A DNA stretch of 64,000 nt, taken from Nostoc sp. C052 (lineage in GTDB: Bacteria; Cyanobacteriota; Cyanobacteriia; Cyanobacteriales; Nostocaceae). The DNA is taken from positions 496,001 to 560,000 of the forward strand of contig NZ_CP040272.1 of NCBI RefSeq assembly GCF_013393905.1. Reading direction: 5' to 3'. The number at the start of each line of letters is the position of its first letter. Position 1 is the first letter of the stretch. Under the pieces are notes generated by a model, which was given only the letters and a program-made list of their open reading frames with translations, had not been told where the DNA came from and made no database searches. A program made the translations under genes and the position numbers. Shown here in pieces: positions 8,357-16,472 of the stretch.

Positions 8357-9019
8357 TCAACTTCTCACCCAAGGTAGTAGAGTGAATGTACCTCGGTCAT
8401 ACATAATAAACAGACCCAAGCCAATTAAGACAAAAGGTACAACAGCTTGGCCGTAGCGATTTAAAAGATCGGCAATGGTAGGTTGACGGCTTAAAAAATA
8501 AGCGATCGCACACCAAACCCCTACCATGATAAAAAATACACTTATAATTACTCCCAAGCTGGCAAGATTGTGACCAGCGAACAAAGGAACATATACACTA
8601 ATATTGTCACCACCATTAGCAATCGTGACTGCTGCCACTTTATAAGTTTGGCGGTGTAAAATACTCAAAAGAAAAGACAATACCGGGTTAGTAGATGTGG
8701 GCTGGTTAAAATCACTACTGACTGTCTGAACTGTTATAGTATCTTCTTCTTTATATACTAAGTGGTGAATACCAATACCAATTGGTAGCAATCCTAGCAA
8801 TCCTATCCATTCTCGCTGTATAACCAATCCACCAAAAAATCCTGGTAAGCTAGCAATGATAATGGCTGCAAAACCTAGATATTGACCGAGTAAGATATGC
8901 CGCCGCCGAAAATTACCATCTACCTGTGAAAAAAATATTAACAAGATAATGATGTCATCTATATTGGTAGCGATGAAGGCAATTATCCCTTCACTGAAGG
9001 CTGTCCCTAGCTTACTCAT
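8357..9019 (-). CDS. CadD-like cadmium resistance / cation transporter, copy 1
   Basis: A 220-residue protein with about six membrane spans. The N-terminal signature FIATNIDDIIILLIFFSQV and the later ANGGDNISVYVPLFAG are shared with copy 2 at 9268. CadD proteins confer cadmium resistance in Gram-positive bacteria; cyanobacterial homologues are annotated by similarity. The gene is divergent from its paralogue, with a 248-bp shared upstream region. The paired Asp residues in both motifs could be cation ligands. Metal specificity is not established. Confidence 0.75.
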   Translation of the reverse strand: MSKLGTAFSEGIIAFIATNIDDIIILLIFFSQVDGNFRRRHILLGQYLGFAAIIIASLPGFFGGLVIQREWIGLLGLLPIGIGIHHLVYKEEDTITVQTVSSDFNQPTSTNPVLSFLLSILHRQTYKVAAVTIANGGDNISVYVPLFAGHNLASLGVIISVFFIMVGVWCAIAYFLSRQPTIADLLNRYGQAVVPFVLIGLGLFIMYDRGTFTLLPWVRS

Positions 9020-9267
9020 GCTGGATTTTTAGAATCTACAATTTACAACCATACCAAATTAAGCTTCTGGTACAACTCAGCTTTAATATATACAAGGTGA
9101 TTATTGAAGAAATTTCACTGATTCACGAGATTTATTCCAAAAATTCAGATTTAGGGCGTGTATCTGTTGTTGAATTGCTTCGCATTCTTCTCTTTAGGAT
9201 GCTTTTCTAGGAGCAGCTTTGCATAGCCTACTGCAAGATAAAAATATATGTATATTTATCTTAAAAT

Positions 9268-9993
9268 ATGAACGAGTTACTTACTGCAATTACTACAGGG
9301 GCGATTACGTTCATTGCCACTAACATTGATGATATTGTCATTCTATTGTTATTTTTTTCTCAAATAAATCCTAACTTTCGGCCCCGGCATATAGTTGCTG
9401 GTCAATTTCTAGGTTTTACAGTTCTTTTAATTCTGAGTCTTCCTGGTTTATTTGGTGGGTTAGTATTCTCAAAAAGCTGGATTGGATTACTTGGTTTACT
9501 ACCAATATCTATAGGTATCAGTAGCTTGGTGAATCGGGAAGAAGATTCATCAAAAGAAGTTGTAGATACAGCAGAAGCAGATGAAGCATCAACAATTACT
9601 AGTTTTTTTTCTCCCCAGGTTTATAGTGTGGCAGCCGTGACAATTGCCAATGGTAGCGATAATATTAGCGTTTACATCCCTTTGTTTGCTAGCTGCAACT
9701 TAGAGAGTTTTTTAGTAATTATCGGATTATTTTTTCTATTATTAGGAGTTTGGTGCTACGCAGCATACAAATTAATTAACAACAGAGTCATAGCTGAGAT
9801 ATTGACTCGTTACGTTAATAATCTTGTACCTTTTGTTCTGATCGGATTAGGCACTTTTATTGTATTAAAAAGCGAAGCTTTAAGTCCAATAAAGCTAGCT
9901 GCTAGTAGTGTCTGTTTAATGATTTTAGTAAAAAATAATGAAAGTGCCGATGAAATTGGCGAAAAGTCTAGCAGTCGACCAAGCCAGTTTTAG
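9268..9993 (+). CDS. CadD-like cadmium resistance / cation transporter, copy 2
   Basis: 241 residues, clearly paralogous to 8357-9019. Shared blocks include FIATNIDDIVILLLFFSQI, GLLGLLPISIGI, ANGSDNISVYIPLF and a LVPFVLIGLG span. It differs in a charged loop around residues 90-110 and a longer hydrophilic C-terminus. The divergent arrangement with copy 1 suggests a tandem inverted duplication followed by divergence. The neighbouring cysteine biosynthesis genes could matter because thiols chelate cadmium; this is inference. Confidence 0.75.
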   Translation: MNELLTAITTGAITFIATNIDDIVILLLFFSQINPNFRPRHIVAGQFLGFTVLLILSLPGLFGGLVFSKSWIGLLGLLPISIGISSLVNREEDSSKEVVDTAEADEASTITSFFSPQVYSVAAVTIANGSDNISVYIPLFASCNLESFLVIIGLFFLLLGVWCYAAYKLINNRVIAEILTRYVNNLVPFVLIGLGTFIVLKSEALSPIKLAASSVCLMILVKNNESADEIGEKSSSRPSQF

Positions 9994-10047
9994 ATTTTGA
10001 TTTAGATTAAAAATCTAAAATCCAAAATCTAAAATTGGTATGGGGAA

Positions 10048-11010
10048 TTAAACTTTACTCAACCACTCATTCTCTTCTGGGTCTTTAAATAGTGAGGTAC
10101 TGAGGTAGCGTTCGCCAAAGCTAGGCTGGATCATGACGATGAGGCGACCTGCATTTTCTGGCCGTTGTGCTACTTGAATAGCCGCATATAAAGCAGCGCC
10201 AGTCGAAATCCCAGATAGCAATCCTTCTTCTTTGGCGAGGCGACGGCTGTAAGCGATCGCTTGCTCATCCGCTACTTGAATCACTTCATCTACCAGTTCT
10301 GGACGATAAATTGCTGGGACAAATCCCGCACCGATACCCTGAATTTTGTGAGGCCCTGATTTACCACCTGTTAATACCGGACTGCTGCTTGGTTCAACTG
10401 CGATCGCTTGGAAACTCGGCTTCCGTTTTTTAATAACTTCTGAAACTCCCGTAATCGTCCCACCAGTACCCACTCCCGCCACCAGAATATCTACCTCTCC
10501 ATCGGTATCATTCCAAATTTCTTCGGCTGTGGTTTCGGCGTGAACTTTTGGGTTGGCGGGGTTGCGGAACTGCTGCAACATATAGGCATTGGGCGTTTTA
10601 GCTACAAGCTGCTCTGCATGAGCGATCGCTCCTCGCATCCCTTCTACCCCTGGCGTTAACTCTAATTGAGCGCCATAAGCTTTGAGCATAGAGCGTCTTT
10701 CGTGGCTCATTGTGTCAGGCATCGTTAGAATAAGATGATAACCCTTCGCGGCTGCCACCATCGCCAGCGCAATTCCTGTATTTCCAGAAGTTGGCTCAAC
10801 TAAAATGGTTTTTCCGGGGTGAATCAAGCCTGCTTCTTCCGCCGCTTCCACCATACTCGCGCCAATCCGGTCTTTCACAGAAGATGCTGGATTCATGCTT
10901 TCTAGCTTCACCACAATCCGAGCAACCGCTCCTGAAGCTTGGGGAATCTTGTTTAATTGAACTAAAGGAGTTCGGCCGATTAACTCTGTGATATCTTTCG
11001 CTATCCGCAT
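10048..11010 (-). CDS. cysK: Cysteine synthase A (O-acetylserine sulfhydrylase)
   Basis: A 320-residue PLP enzyme forming cysteine from O-acetylserine and sulfide. The PLP lysine lies in NPASSVKDRIG (residues ~40-50). The substrate loop PTSGNTGIALA (~73) and the phosphate-binding GTGGTITG (~180) are intact. GGAG lies 7 bases before the ATG. The gene follows rrf2 by 18 bases and is probably co-transcribed with it. The serine acetyltransferase cysE diverges on the other side, so substrate supply and use are encoded together. In Bacillus, CysK also binds the Rrf2 regulator CymR; the same pairing may exist here. Confidence 0.93.
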   Translation of the reverse strand: MRIAKDITELIGRTPLVQLNKIPQASGAVARIVVKLESMNPASSVKDRIGASMVEAAEEAGLIHPGKTILVEPTSGNTGIALAMVAAAKGYHLILTMPDTMSHERRSMLKAYGAQLELTPGVEGMRGAIAHAEQLVAKTPNAYMLQQFRNPANPKVHAETTAEEIWNDTDGEVDILVAGVGTGGTITGVSEVIKKRKPSFQAIAVEPSSSPVLTGGKSGPHKIQGIGAGFVPAIYRPELVDEVIQVADEQAIAYSRRLAKEEGLLSGISTGAALYAAIQVAQRPENAGRLIVMIQPSFGERYLSTSLFKDPEENEWLSKV

Positions 11011-11028
11011 GGGGGTACTCCGTCGTGT

Positions 11029-11496
11029 CTAAATATAATACATTGGACTCTGTTGGGCGCGAGTTTCTCTTTCGTCGCACAAGTTTTGGAGTGTATAACG
11101 ACCCAAAACTTCTATTGAGGCAGCATTAGCTTGCTCCCAAACTTCATAAACCAGAGTCTTTTCTAGAGTCGGAGAGTCAGAGGTATCTTTCTCTTTCCGC
11201 TCGCCTTCTACCAAAGTGACAATTTCAAGTATTGTAATCTGCCAAGGTTCACGAACTAAAACGAAACCTCCTTTAGAGCCGCGTTGACTCTGCACTACAC
11301 CCGCACGCCGGAGGTTGGTCAAAATTTGTTCCAGATAGCGCTCAGGTATAGGTTGCTTGGCAGTGATCTCGCTCATGGTTAAGGGAAGTTTTTTTCCGTG
11401 GTGGCTTGCCAGTTCTAAGAGTGCCAGCAGTGCGTATTCCACTTTGGAAGACAGATCCAAGAGAGCGTAGTTTTGGCTATTCAAGACTGTACTCAA
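11029..11496 (-). CDS. Rrf2-family transcriptional regulator, CymR-like
   Basis: 155 residues with the Rrf2 winged helix: LSSKVEYALLALLELA, then the recognition region IPERYLEQILTNLRRAGVVQSQRGSKGGFVL (in pieces, residues ~50-80). Only one Cys is present near the C-terminus, so the three-Cys Fe-S site of IscR is missing, as in CymR. The start is uncertain: TTG at 11496, or TTG at 11460 giving LDLSSKVEY, which fits the family better. The gene lies between cysK and divergent cysE, with 9-8-9 inverted elements in the shared promoter. A role as sulfur/cysteine regulator with CysK as sensor partner is inferred. Confidence 0.82.
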   Translation of the reverse strand: MSTVLNSQNYALLDLSSKVEYALLALLELASHHGKKLPLTMSEITAKQPIPERYLEQILTNLRRAGVVQSQRGSKGGFVLVREPWQITILEIVTLVEGERKEKDTSDSPTLEKTLVYEVWEQANAASIEVLGRYTLQNLCDERETRAQQSPMYYI

Positions 11497-11501
11497 TATA
11501 C

Positions 11502-11527
11502 TACGGTGATTTGAGGGACTTATCGCA
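11502..11527. promoter_or_regulatory. 9-8-9 inverted element, copy A (rrf2 promoter)
   Basis: Left arm TACGGTGAT, eight bases, right arm CTTATCGCA. The right arm is identical to copy C at 14467-14475, with the same 8-base spacing. The element lies just upstream of rrf2 in the rrf2/cysE divergent region, so autoregulation is plausible. Confidence 0.55.
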
Positions 11528-11601
11528 GTTTATGCGAAATTAATTTTTTTCAATTGTGGAATGTGATAGCATCCCACTTATTACCCACAAAAACACTATA
11601 C

Positions 11602-11618
11602 TCTATCGACTTACCGTA
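11602..11618. promoter_or_regulatory. Half element, copy B (cysE side of divergent promoter)
   Basis: TCTATCGACTTACCGTA contains a perfect right arm (CTTACCGTA). It shares the 12-base string TCTATCGACTTA with copy C at 14459. The left arm is not recognisable. It lies 108 bases upstream of the chosen cysE start. Confidence 0.4.
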
Positions 11619-11725
11619 GATTATGATCTGACACAATTCCCATAAATTACTTGAATCTTTTTGTGGGAATCATTCTGAGTTTCTGTTTTCAGAACCTCAC
11701 CTACCAACAAAAATCTCAACAGAGT

Positions 11726-12454
11726 ATGCTACTAACTGATTTGCGAACCATTTTTGACCGTGACCCAGCAGCCCGTAACTGGCTAGAAGTATTGTTCTGT
11801 TATCCTGGACTCCAAGCCTTAATATGCCATCGATTGGCACACTGGCTATATAAAATTGGAATTCCCTTTATACCAAGACTCATCTCTCATATTAGTAGGT
11901 TTTTAACCGGAATTGAAATCCATCCTGGAGCATTAATTGGCCAGGGAGTGTTTATTGACCACGGGATGGGAGTTGTGATTGGCGAGACTGCGATCGTGGG
12001 TGACTATGCTCTGATTTATCAAGGTGTCACCCTTGGCGGTACTGGGAAAGAAAGCGGCAAACGCCATCCGACTTTAGGCTCTCATGTGGTTGTGGGAGCG
12101 GGTGCGAAGGTATTGGGAAATATTCAAATTGGCGATCGCGTCCGTATTGGAGCCGGTTCAGTGGTGCTACGAGATGTACCCAGTAATACTACTGTAGTTG
12201 GGATTCCAGGGCGTGTAACTCGTCAGAACAACTTAAATAGCAATGTTCTGGATCATGATAAAGTCCGCGACGTAGAAGCTGAAGTCATCCGTGCTTTATT
12301 TGAACGTGTCAAGTCTCTAGAGAAACAGTTCGAGCAGTTGTCAGATCAATCAAGTTTATCCTCAACTGAACTTGGTGACGAAGCAACCAACAAGTCTAAG
12401 AGTAAAAATTCTGATGGGATGATTGAAGATTTTCTGGATGGTGCGGGAATTTAA
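11726..12454 (+). CDS. cysE: Serine O-acetyltransferase
   Basis: 242 residues from ATG 11726 (MLLTDLRTIFDRDPAARNW), the family-typical start; a TTG at 11651 would add 25 unconserved residues. The enzyme acetylates serine with acetyl-CoA to O-acetylserine, the CysK substrate and a sulfur signal. The N-terminal helical SAT domain is followed by left-handed beta-helix hexapeptides (residues ~65-165: IGQGVFIDHG, GGTGKESGKRHPTLG, VGAGAKVLGNI). The C-terminal ~55 residues are charged and linker-like. It diverges from rrf2-cysK. Confidence 0.92.
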   Translation: MLLTDLRTIFDRDPAARNWLEVLFCYPGLQALICHRLAHWLYKIGIPFIPRLISHISRFLTGIEIHPGALIGQGVFIDHGMGVVIGETAIVGDYALIYQGVTLGGTGKESGKRHPTLGSHVVVGAGAKVLGNIQIGDRVRIGAGSVVLRDVPSNTTVVGIPGRVTRQNNLNSNVLDHDKVRDVEAEVIRALFERVKSLEKQFEQLSDQSSLSSTELGDEATNKSKSKNSDGMIEDFLDGAGI

Positions 12455-12637
12455 TTTTAGGAATTGGGTATGGAGGAGAGACATGGTAGACAAGGAAGAG
12501 GGGGGAGACAAGGGAGAGACTTGTTCAATAATTACCCCTTGTCTCCTTGTCCCCTTTGTCCCCTTGTCTCCCCTGCTCCCTCATCTCCCATCTTTAAAAT
12601 ACCCATAGGTTCTTATAACCTGATATAAATGTAATAC

Positions 12638-12654
12638 TACGGTTAGTTTATCGG
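12638..12654. promoter_or_regulatory. Partial element, copy E (cysR leader)
   Basis: TACGGTTAGTTTATCGG resembles the left arm and spacer of copy C (TACGGTAAATCTATCGA) at 13 of 17 positions, but the right arm is not recognisable. It lies 17 bases upstream of the cysR ATG. Weak by itself; of interest because of its neighbours. Confidence 0.3.
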
Positions 12655-12671
12655 GGAAGAGTGTTTATAAT

Positions 12672-13262
12672 ATGGTGTCTTTGTACACAAGCTTATCTAG
12701 TCTAAGCAGTAATAATACTAAGCAAATTTTTGCCCGTAGGTCATTTTTACCAGAGCATCAAAACGGCCTTTGGAAGATTGAAACGGGTTTTGTTAGGACT
12801 TTTACCTATTTGGAAGATGGTACAACCGTCGCTCTGGGATTGTGGGGCCCTGGGGATGTTGTTGGTAGAACTTTGTCAAAATTAGAACCTTATCAGATGG
12901 AATGCTTAACTAAAGTAGAGGCGACAGTCTTACCTTTAGAAGAATGGACTGAACTAACAGGAACTCTACTTGCCCATATCCAACAGGCTCAAGAATTGAT
13001 GATCATTCGTAGCCATAAAAAAGTGGATACTATGCTCATCAAGCTGTTGGCATGGTTATCTAAAAAGTTTGGTTCGGAAGTTGAGAAGGGACGTTTAATA
13101 GATATGCGTCTGACTCATGAAGACTTGGCAGAAATGCTTGGTTCGACTCGTGTTACCATTACTCGTGTTCTTGGACAGTTTGAGCAAGAGGGCTTGATTG
13201 ATCGTCTCTCCCTGCATCGAATTGTCCTAAAAGAAGAAGAAATTTGGTACTACGAAATTTAG
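12672..13262 (+). CDS. cysR: Crp/Fnr-family regulator, CysR-like
   Basis: 196 residues. A cNMP-binding-like beta-roll (residues ~15-95: LPEHQNGLWKIETGFVRTF, GLWGPGDVVGR) is followed by a dimer helix and a C-terminal HTH (LTHEDLAEMLGSTRVTITRVL, residues ~148-168). The effector pocket lacks an obvious cAMP phosphate-binding Arg-Ala/Ser pair. In Synechococcus, CysR is a Crp-type protein encoded within the sulfate permease cluster and needed for full sulfur-starvation responses. The location here, between cysE and the NIL/cysTW genes, supports the same identity. It converges tail-to-tail with the 112-residue NIL gene, 6 bases apart. Confidence 0.75.
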   Translation: MVSLYTSLSSLSSNNTKQIFARRSFLPEHQNGLWKIETGFVRTFTYLEDGTTVALGLWGPGDVVGRTLSKLEPYQMECLTKVEATVLPLEEWTELTGTLLAHIQQAQELMIIRSHKKVDTMLIKLLAWLSKKFGSEVEKGRLIDMRLTHEDLAEMLGSTRVTITRVLGQFEQEGLIDRLSLHRIVLKEEEIWYYEI

Positions 13263-13268
13263 ATTATT

Positions 13269-13607
13269 TCAGTAACACCAGCTATCGCCGTCAGCATTGG
13301 GCTTGCCGACAATTCTAAGGTTTAGAGATTCCAGGTAAGCTAAACCGCTAGAAATTTGTGCCACTGTTCCCCGCAGTTCAATGTCAAAGCATCCTTCGCC
13401 ATCTGTATTTGGTTGTAGCATAGCCTTGGTAATATTAACCACTAATCCGTAAGCAGAAGTTAACTGCGAAATTACGGGCGCTTGTAGATAGCTTTTGGGA
13501 ATATGTATCCGCAGACGAATTTGAGTGACTTGGCTTTTTTCATAAGCTGAAGAAACCATTGATAATCTGGTGTGAGAGTTGGTTTTTTGGTTATTTCGTG
13601 CTGCCAT
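13269..13607 (-). CDS. Stand-alone NIL-domain protein
   Basis: 112 residues. After a ~30-residue polar N-terminus there is one NIL domain, with the pattern LRIHIPKSYLQAPVISQL-YGLVVNITKAMLQ and a closing DIELRGTVAQISSGLAYLESL. NIL domains are ferredoxin-fold sensors usually found at the C-terminus of MetN-type ATPases, where they bind methionine. Here the domain is separate from any ATPase. It is the last of three such genes on the minus strand downstream of cysW. It may sense a sulfur amino acid or bind the transporter; function is inferred. Confidence 0.75.
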   Translation of the reverse strand: MAARNNQKTNSHTRLSMVSSAYEKSQVTQIRLRIHIPKSYLQAPVISQLTSAYGLVVNITKAMLQPNTDGEGCFDIELRGTVAQISSGLAYLESLNLRIVGKPNADGDSWCY

Positions 13608-13667
13608 TGGATAGAACCAAATTGTCCTTCATTACGAATTACAAATTACGAATTACGAATTATTAAC

Positions 13668-14312
13668 TTAGCGATCGCTATAAACGCTAGACAAATCCAG
13701 CCAGATCGGTAGTCCCAGTTTTTCTAAATAACTCAGGCTAGAGTAAAGTTGCTTTGTTCTCCCCCACAAATCCAAGTCAAACCAGCCGTCATCTTGGGTA
13801 TCGGGTTGAAGTATGGCACTGGTAATATTGACTGTTAATCCATAACGAGAAACTAACTCAGAAATCACCGGTTCTTCGTAATAAGATTTTAAGACGCACA
13901 GTTGCAAACGCAATCGATTGGTTTGACCCAGAGAAATCCATTGCTGGAATTGTTGTTGCCATTGGTTTGTCAGCCATGCAGAATCTTTGAGACTCAGTTT
14001 GCTAGCTGGATTTGGGAAAGGTAAGGAGTGCTGATTGGTTTGAATTTGGTTAGCGATCGCTAGTTGCAGCAAATTCACTCCCAATCCTTGCAAGTAAGAT
14101 AGGCTATTTGTCAGTTTTTGAGGATTTCCTGAAAGTTCTAAATCAAACCAGCCATCGCTGTCACTGTCAGATGTTAGGGATGCAGCTTTGATATTGACAG
14201 TTAAACCATAACGAGACACCAGTCGAGAAATTACAGGTTGCCTGTGATACCGTTGAGGCACAAGGATTCGACTGTGGACTGAAGCGGGTTCTAGAGATTT
14301 ACTTTCAGACAT
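13668..14312 (-). CDS. Protein with two NIL domains
   Basis: 214 residues from the ATG at 14312 (a TTG at 14327 would add 5). Two NIL domains of about 75 residues each (SRILVPQRYHRQPVISRL-, residues ~13-90, and LRLQLCVLKSYYEEPVISEL-, residues ~130-205) are joined by a Gln-rich linker. Both contain the YGLTVNI core and the DGWFDLEL/DLDLWG strand. The tandem could mimic the NIL dimer seen in MetN transporters. A full 9-8-9 element (copy C) lies 138 bases upstream, so it probably has its own sulfur-responsive promoter rather than depending on cysW. Confidence 0.78.
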   Translation of the reverse strand: MSESKSLEPASVHSRILVPQRYHRQPVISRLVSRYGLTVNIKAASLTSDSDSDGWFDLELSGNPQKLTNSLSYLQGLGVNLLQLAIANQIQTNQHSLPFPNPASKLSLKDSAWLTNQWQQQFQQWISLGQTNRLRLQLCVLKSYYEEPVISELVSRYGLTVNITSAILQPDTQDDGWFDLDLWGRTKQLYSSLSYLEKLGLPIWLDLSSVYSDR

Positions 14313-14449
14313 CAGATTAATTCCCAATCGCGATACCTAAAGTGGGCTACGCCTACGCAATTTTTGGGTTCGGCAGAAAATCTTGCTGATGCTGTACCTG
14401 GTTGGATTTCAGTCTCATAAAGATTTTCATATTTCTGGCTTTAATAAAA

Positions 14450-14475
14450 TACGGTAAATCTATCGACTTATCGCA
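14450..14475. promoter_or_regulatory. 9-8-9 inverted element, copy C
   Basis: Left arm TACGGTAAA, spacer TCTATCGA, right arm CTTATCGCA. It is the only clear inverted site upstream of the double-NIL gene. It shares its right arm exactly with copy A and its spacer plus CTTA with copy B. Confidence 0.55.
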
Positions 14476-14562
14476 TTTAATTGTTATGTAAAGGAGAGTC
14501 CCACAAAGACCACAAAAAAACAATGAGTAAATTCACGTAATTTTCGCTCACTTGATGTCAAG

Positions 14563-14660
14563 TAATACCAATTTGAAAAATGATCGCGACAGATGCTTTT
14601 ACACAACCCAGACACAGAGAGCGATTTCCAATCCAAAATCTAAAATTCAAAATGGTATAA
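14563..14660. repeat. Dispersed ~97-bp repeat, copy 1
   Basis: Starts TAATACCAATTTGAAAAATG and ends CAAAATGGTATAA, with short imperfect terminal inverted repeats. Related copies lie at 52530-52627 and, inverted, at 57034-57118. No ORF. Confidence 0.6.
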
Positions 14661-14720
14661 CTTGAGATTAAAGCGGTAGTAGATAAATCAATGTTATTGG
14701 TGTAGATAATTTGTATTTGA

Positions 14721-14740
14721 AGACGCGATAAATCGCGTCT
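14721..14740. repeat. Perfect short palindrome AGACGCGAT-AA-ATCGCGTCT
   Basis: A 9-bp perfect stem with a 2-base centre. Degenerate copies occur at 3326, near 22938 and near 63958, always between genes. Confidence 0.55.
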
Positions 14741-15011
14741 CGAAAACCCAAAATTGTTGCCAGCAGACCTTAATCCAAGCGTATTAGGATATAAAATATT
14801 TTTCTAACGATAAGAAAACTTTTCAAACAACCTCTAAGAGCTTAAAAAGTAAAAAGATAATCCCCATAAATAAATTCAGTGGATTTAATAAGGATGTATG
14901 AAAAAGTAAAAATAACCAAGTAAAAAGTAAAAAGAAAGACAAACTTCTTTATTTTTTTTTACTTTTTACTTGTGCAACCACTCTCCGCTTGAGACAAATG
15001 TTTTTACTTAT

Positions 15012-15102
15012 AGGACTTACGCAAAATAATGAAAAAACGAACCGCCAAGGACGCAAAGGACGCAGAGAAATAAGAGTTTTAGAGAGTTATTGCGTAAGTC
15101 CT
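15012..15102. mobile_element. 91-bp MITE with 12-bp perfect terminal inverted repeats
   Basis: Ends AGGACTTACGCA and TGCGTAAGTCCT are exact inverted repeats. The interior holds the tandem-like 'AAGGACGCAAAGGACGCAGAG' motif (first 20 bases AAGGACGCAAAGGACGCAGA). There is no coding capacity, so any movement would need a transposase encoded elsewhere. Confidence 0.65.
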
Positions 15103-15180
15103 GACTTAGTTCCATAAATGAATTTAGTTGCTCTGAAAACATTTTCTTTTTCTTTTTTTGCCTTGTTTGGTCAATTTTTC

Positions 15181-15447
15181 TTACCAATCACTTGCTTTAT
15201 TATCATCCCAGACTTCTAATTCCAAGTTGCGGAGATAGGTTAACCCGCTCTGAATTTGTACATCTGTTCCTTGTAGTTCAAGGTCAAACCAACCATCACC
15301 GACAGCATTAGCTCCCAAAATCGCTGCCGTGATATTCACAGTCAATCCATAGTCAGACACCAGGCGAGAAATGACAGGTTCCTGGTGATAATCTTTCGGA
15401 ATTCTGAGTCGAATTCGTTTATTGGTAAGCGTATTATCAGTAGTCAT
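15181..15447 (-). CDS. Stand-alone NIL-domain protein
   Basis: 88 residues, almost entirely one NIL domain: RLRIPKDYHQEPVISRL, YGLTVNITAAIL, DGWFDLELQGTDVQIQSGL. It lies 149 bases downstream of cysW on the same strand and is probably the last gene of the sbp-cysT-cysW operon. It is the shortest of three NIL proteins and has the most typical core. It could be a regulatory subunit for the sulfate transporter ATPase, or a soluble thiol/amino acid sensor. Neither role is shown. Confidence 0.78.
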   Translation of the reverse strand: MTTDNTLTNKRIRLRIPKDYHQEPVISRLVSDYGLTVNITAAILGANAVGDGWFDLELQGTDVQIQSGLTYLRNLELEVWDDNKASDW

Positions 15448-15596
15448 ATCTGAATTATTTCAATCCCTGATTGGGATTGGTACAGAACTACCTTTAGTCC
15501 TAATGGTAATTTCCTGATAGGTACTAGGTAGCTCGTACCATTTCCCATGATTTGCTTGTATCCTATTCAAAGGATAACTATAATCTCTGGATTTTT

Positions 15597-16472
15597 CTAA
15601 TCAACGTCTTTAATGCGGGTTTTCCGTTCCAGAATTTCCTTCAGCACTAAGGTTACTACTGCTAGCAACGCTAATAGTACAGCCGCAGAGAAAGCAGCTT
15701 CAGTTTCGTATTGTTTGTAAGCGTCTTCTACAAATAGTGGTAGGCTTTGGGTTTGGTCAGCAATGTTGCCAGATACTACTGAAACTGCTCCGAACTCACC
15801 CATTGCTCTAGCATTGGTCAAAATTAAACCGTAGAGTAAGCCCCAACGGATGCTAGGTAGGGTGACGCGCAAAAATATCTGCCAATCTTTCGCACCTAGA
15901 GTTCTAGCAGCTTCTTCTTGATCCTTACCAAACTCTTCTAAAACAGGAATCACTTCCCGCGCCACAAAGGGCATACTCACGAAGGCTGTAGCCAATACCA
16001 TACCTGGAAAGGCAAAGACAATCTTGATATCATGGGCTTGGAGCCAAGGGCCAAACCATCCATTGCGTCCGTAAAGTAGCACAATCATCAATCCTGCAAC
16101 TACGGGCGAAATCGAGAAGGGTAGGTCAATAATGCTCAAAACTATGGCGCGTCCAGGAAATTTATGACGAGCGATCGCCCAAGCTGCACATAAACCAAAT
16201 ACTGTATTTAAGGGTAGAGAAATCACAGCCAGCAATAGCGTCAGCCAAGCTGCATGAAGAAAAGCTGGCCGCGTCAAGTTGGACAGAAATGGCCCAACAC
16301 CCTTACTAAAGGCTTGGATAAATACGTTGATTGCCGGGATATATTGAACTAGGGCTAAATAGGCGATCGCTATTCCAATTAAAACTATTGGTATCCAGCT
16401 ATTCTGCTCTTTAGGCTTGGCTGTATCTGATACAGATGTAGATGAATGAAAACTTGGCTTATCTAGTGTCAT
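15597..16472 (-). CDS. cysW: Sulfate ABC transporter permease CysW
   Basis: 291 residues with six predicted membrane segments. The cytoplasmic EAA loop that contacts the ATPase is seen as EEAARTLGAKDWQIFLRVTLP (residues ~185-205, shown here minus its last residue). It should pair with CysT to form the sulfate/thiosulfate channel. It overlaps the cysT 3' end by 14 bases, indicating translational coupling. No CysA ATPase gene is found within the window, so the ATPase must be encoded elsewhere. Confidence 0.92.
   Translation of the reverse strand: MTLDKPSFHSSTSVSDTAKPKEQNSWIPIVLIGIAIAYLALVQYIPAINVFIQAFSKGVGPFLSNLTRPAFLHAAWLTLLLAVISLPLNTVFGLCAAWAIARHKFPGRAIVLSIIDLPFSISPVVAGLMIVLLYGRNGWFGPWLQAHDIKIVFAFPGMVLATAFVSMPFVAREVIPVLEEFGKDQEEAARTLGAKDWQIFLRVTLPSIRWGLLYGLILTNARAMGEFGAVSVVSGNIADQTQSLPLFVEDAYKQYETEAAFSAAVLLALLAVVTLVLKEILERKTRIKDVD

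Larger units (their letters stand above)
14313..15180. other. Repeat-filled intergenic region between NIL genes
   Basis: 870 bases without a gene. It contains the 9-8-9 element at 14450, a dispersed AATACCAATTT...AAATGGTATAA element at 14563-14660, the palindrome at 14721-14740, CCCATAAAT-type repeats near 14867 and 15113, and a MITE at 15012-15102. The repeats separate the double-NIL gene from the upstream NIL/cysW operon. Confidence 0.6.

Noticed and set aside
12423..12608. 61-residue plus-strand ORF after cysE
   Set aside because: Overlaps the cysE end and CTCCTTGTCCCC-type low-complexity repeat; not a gene.
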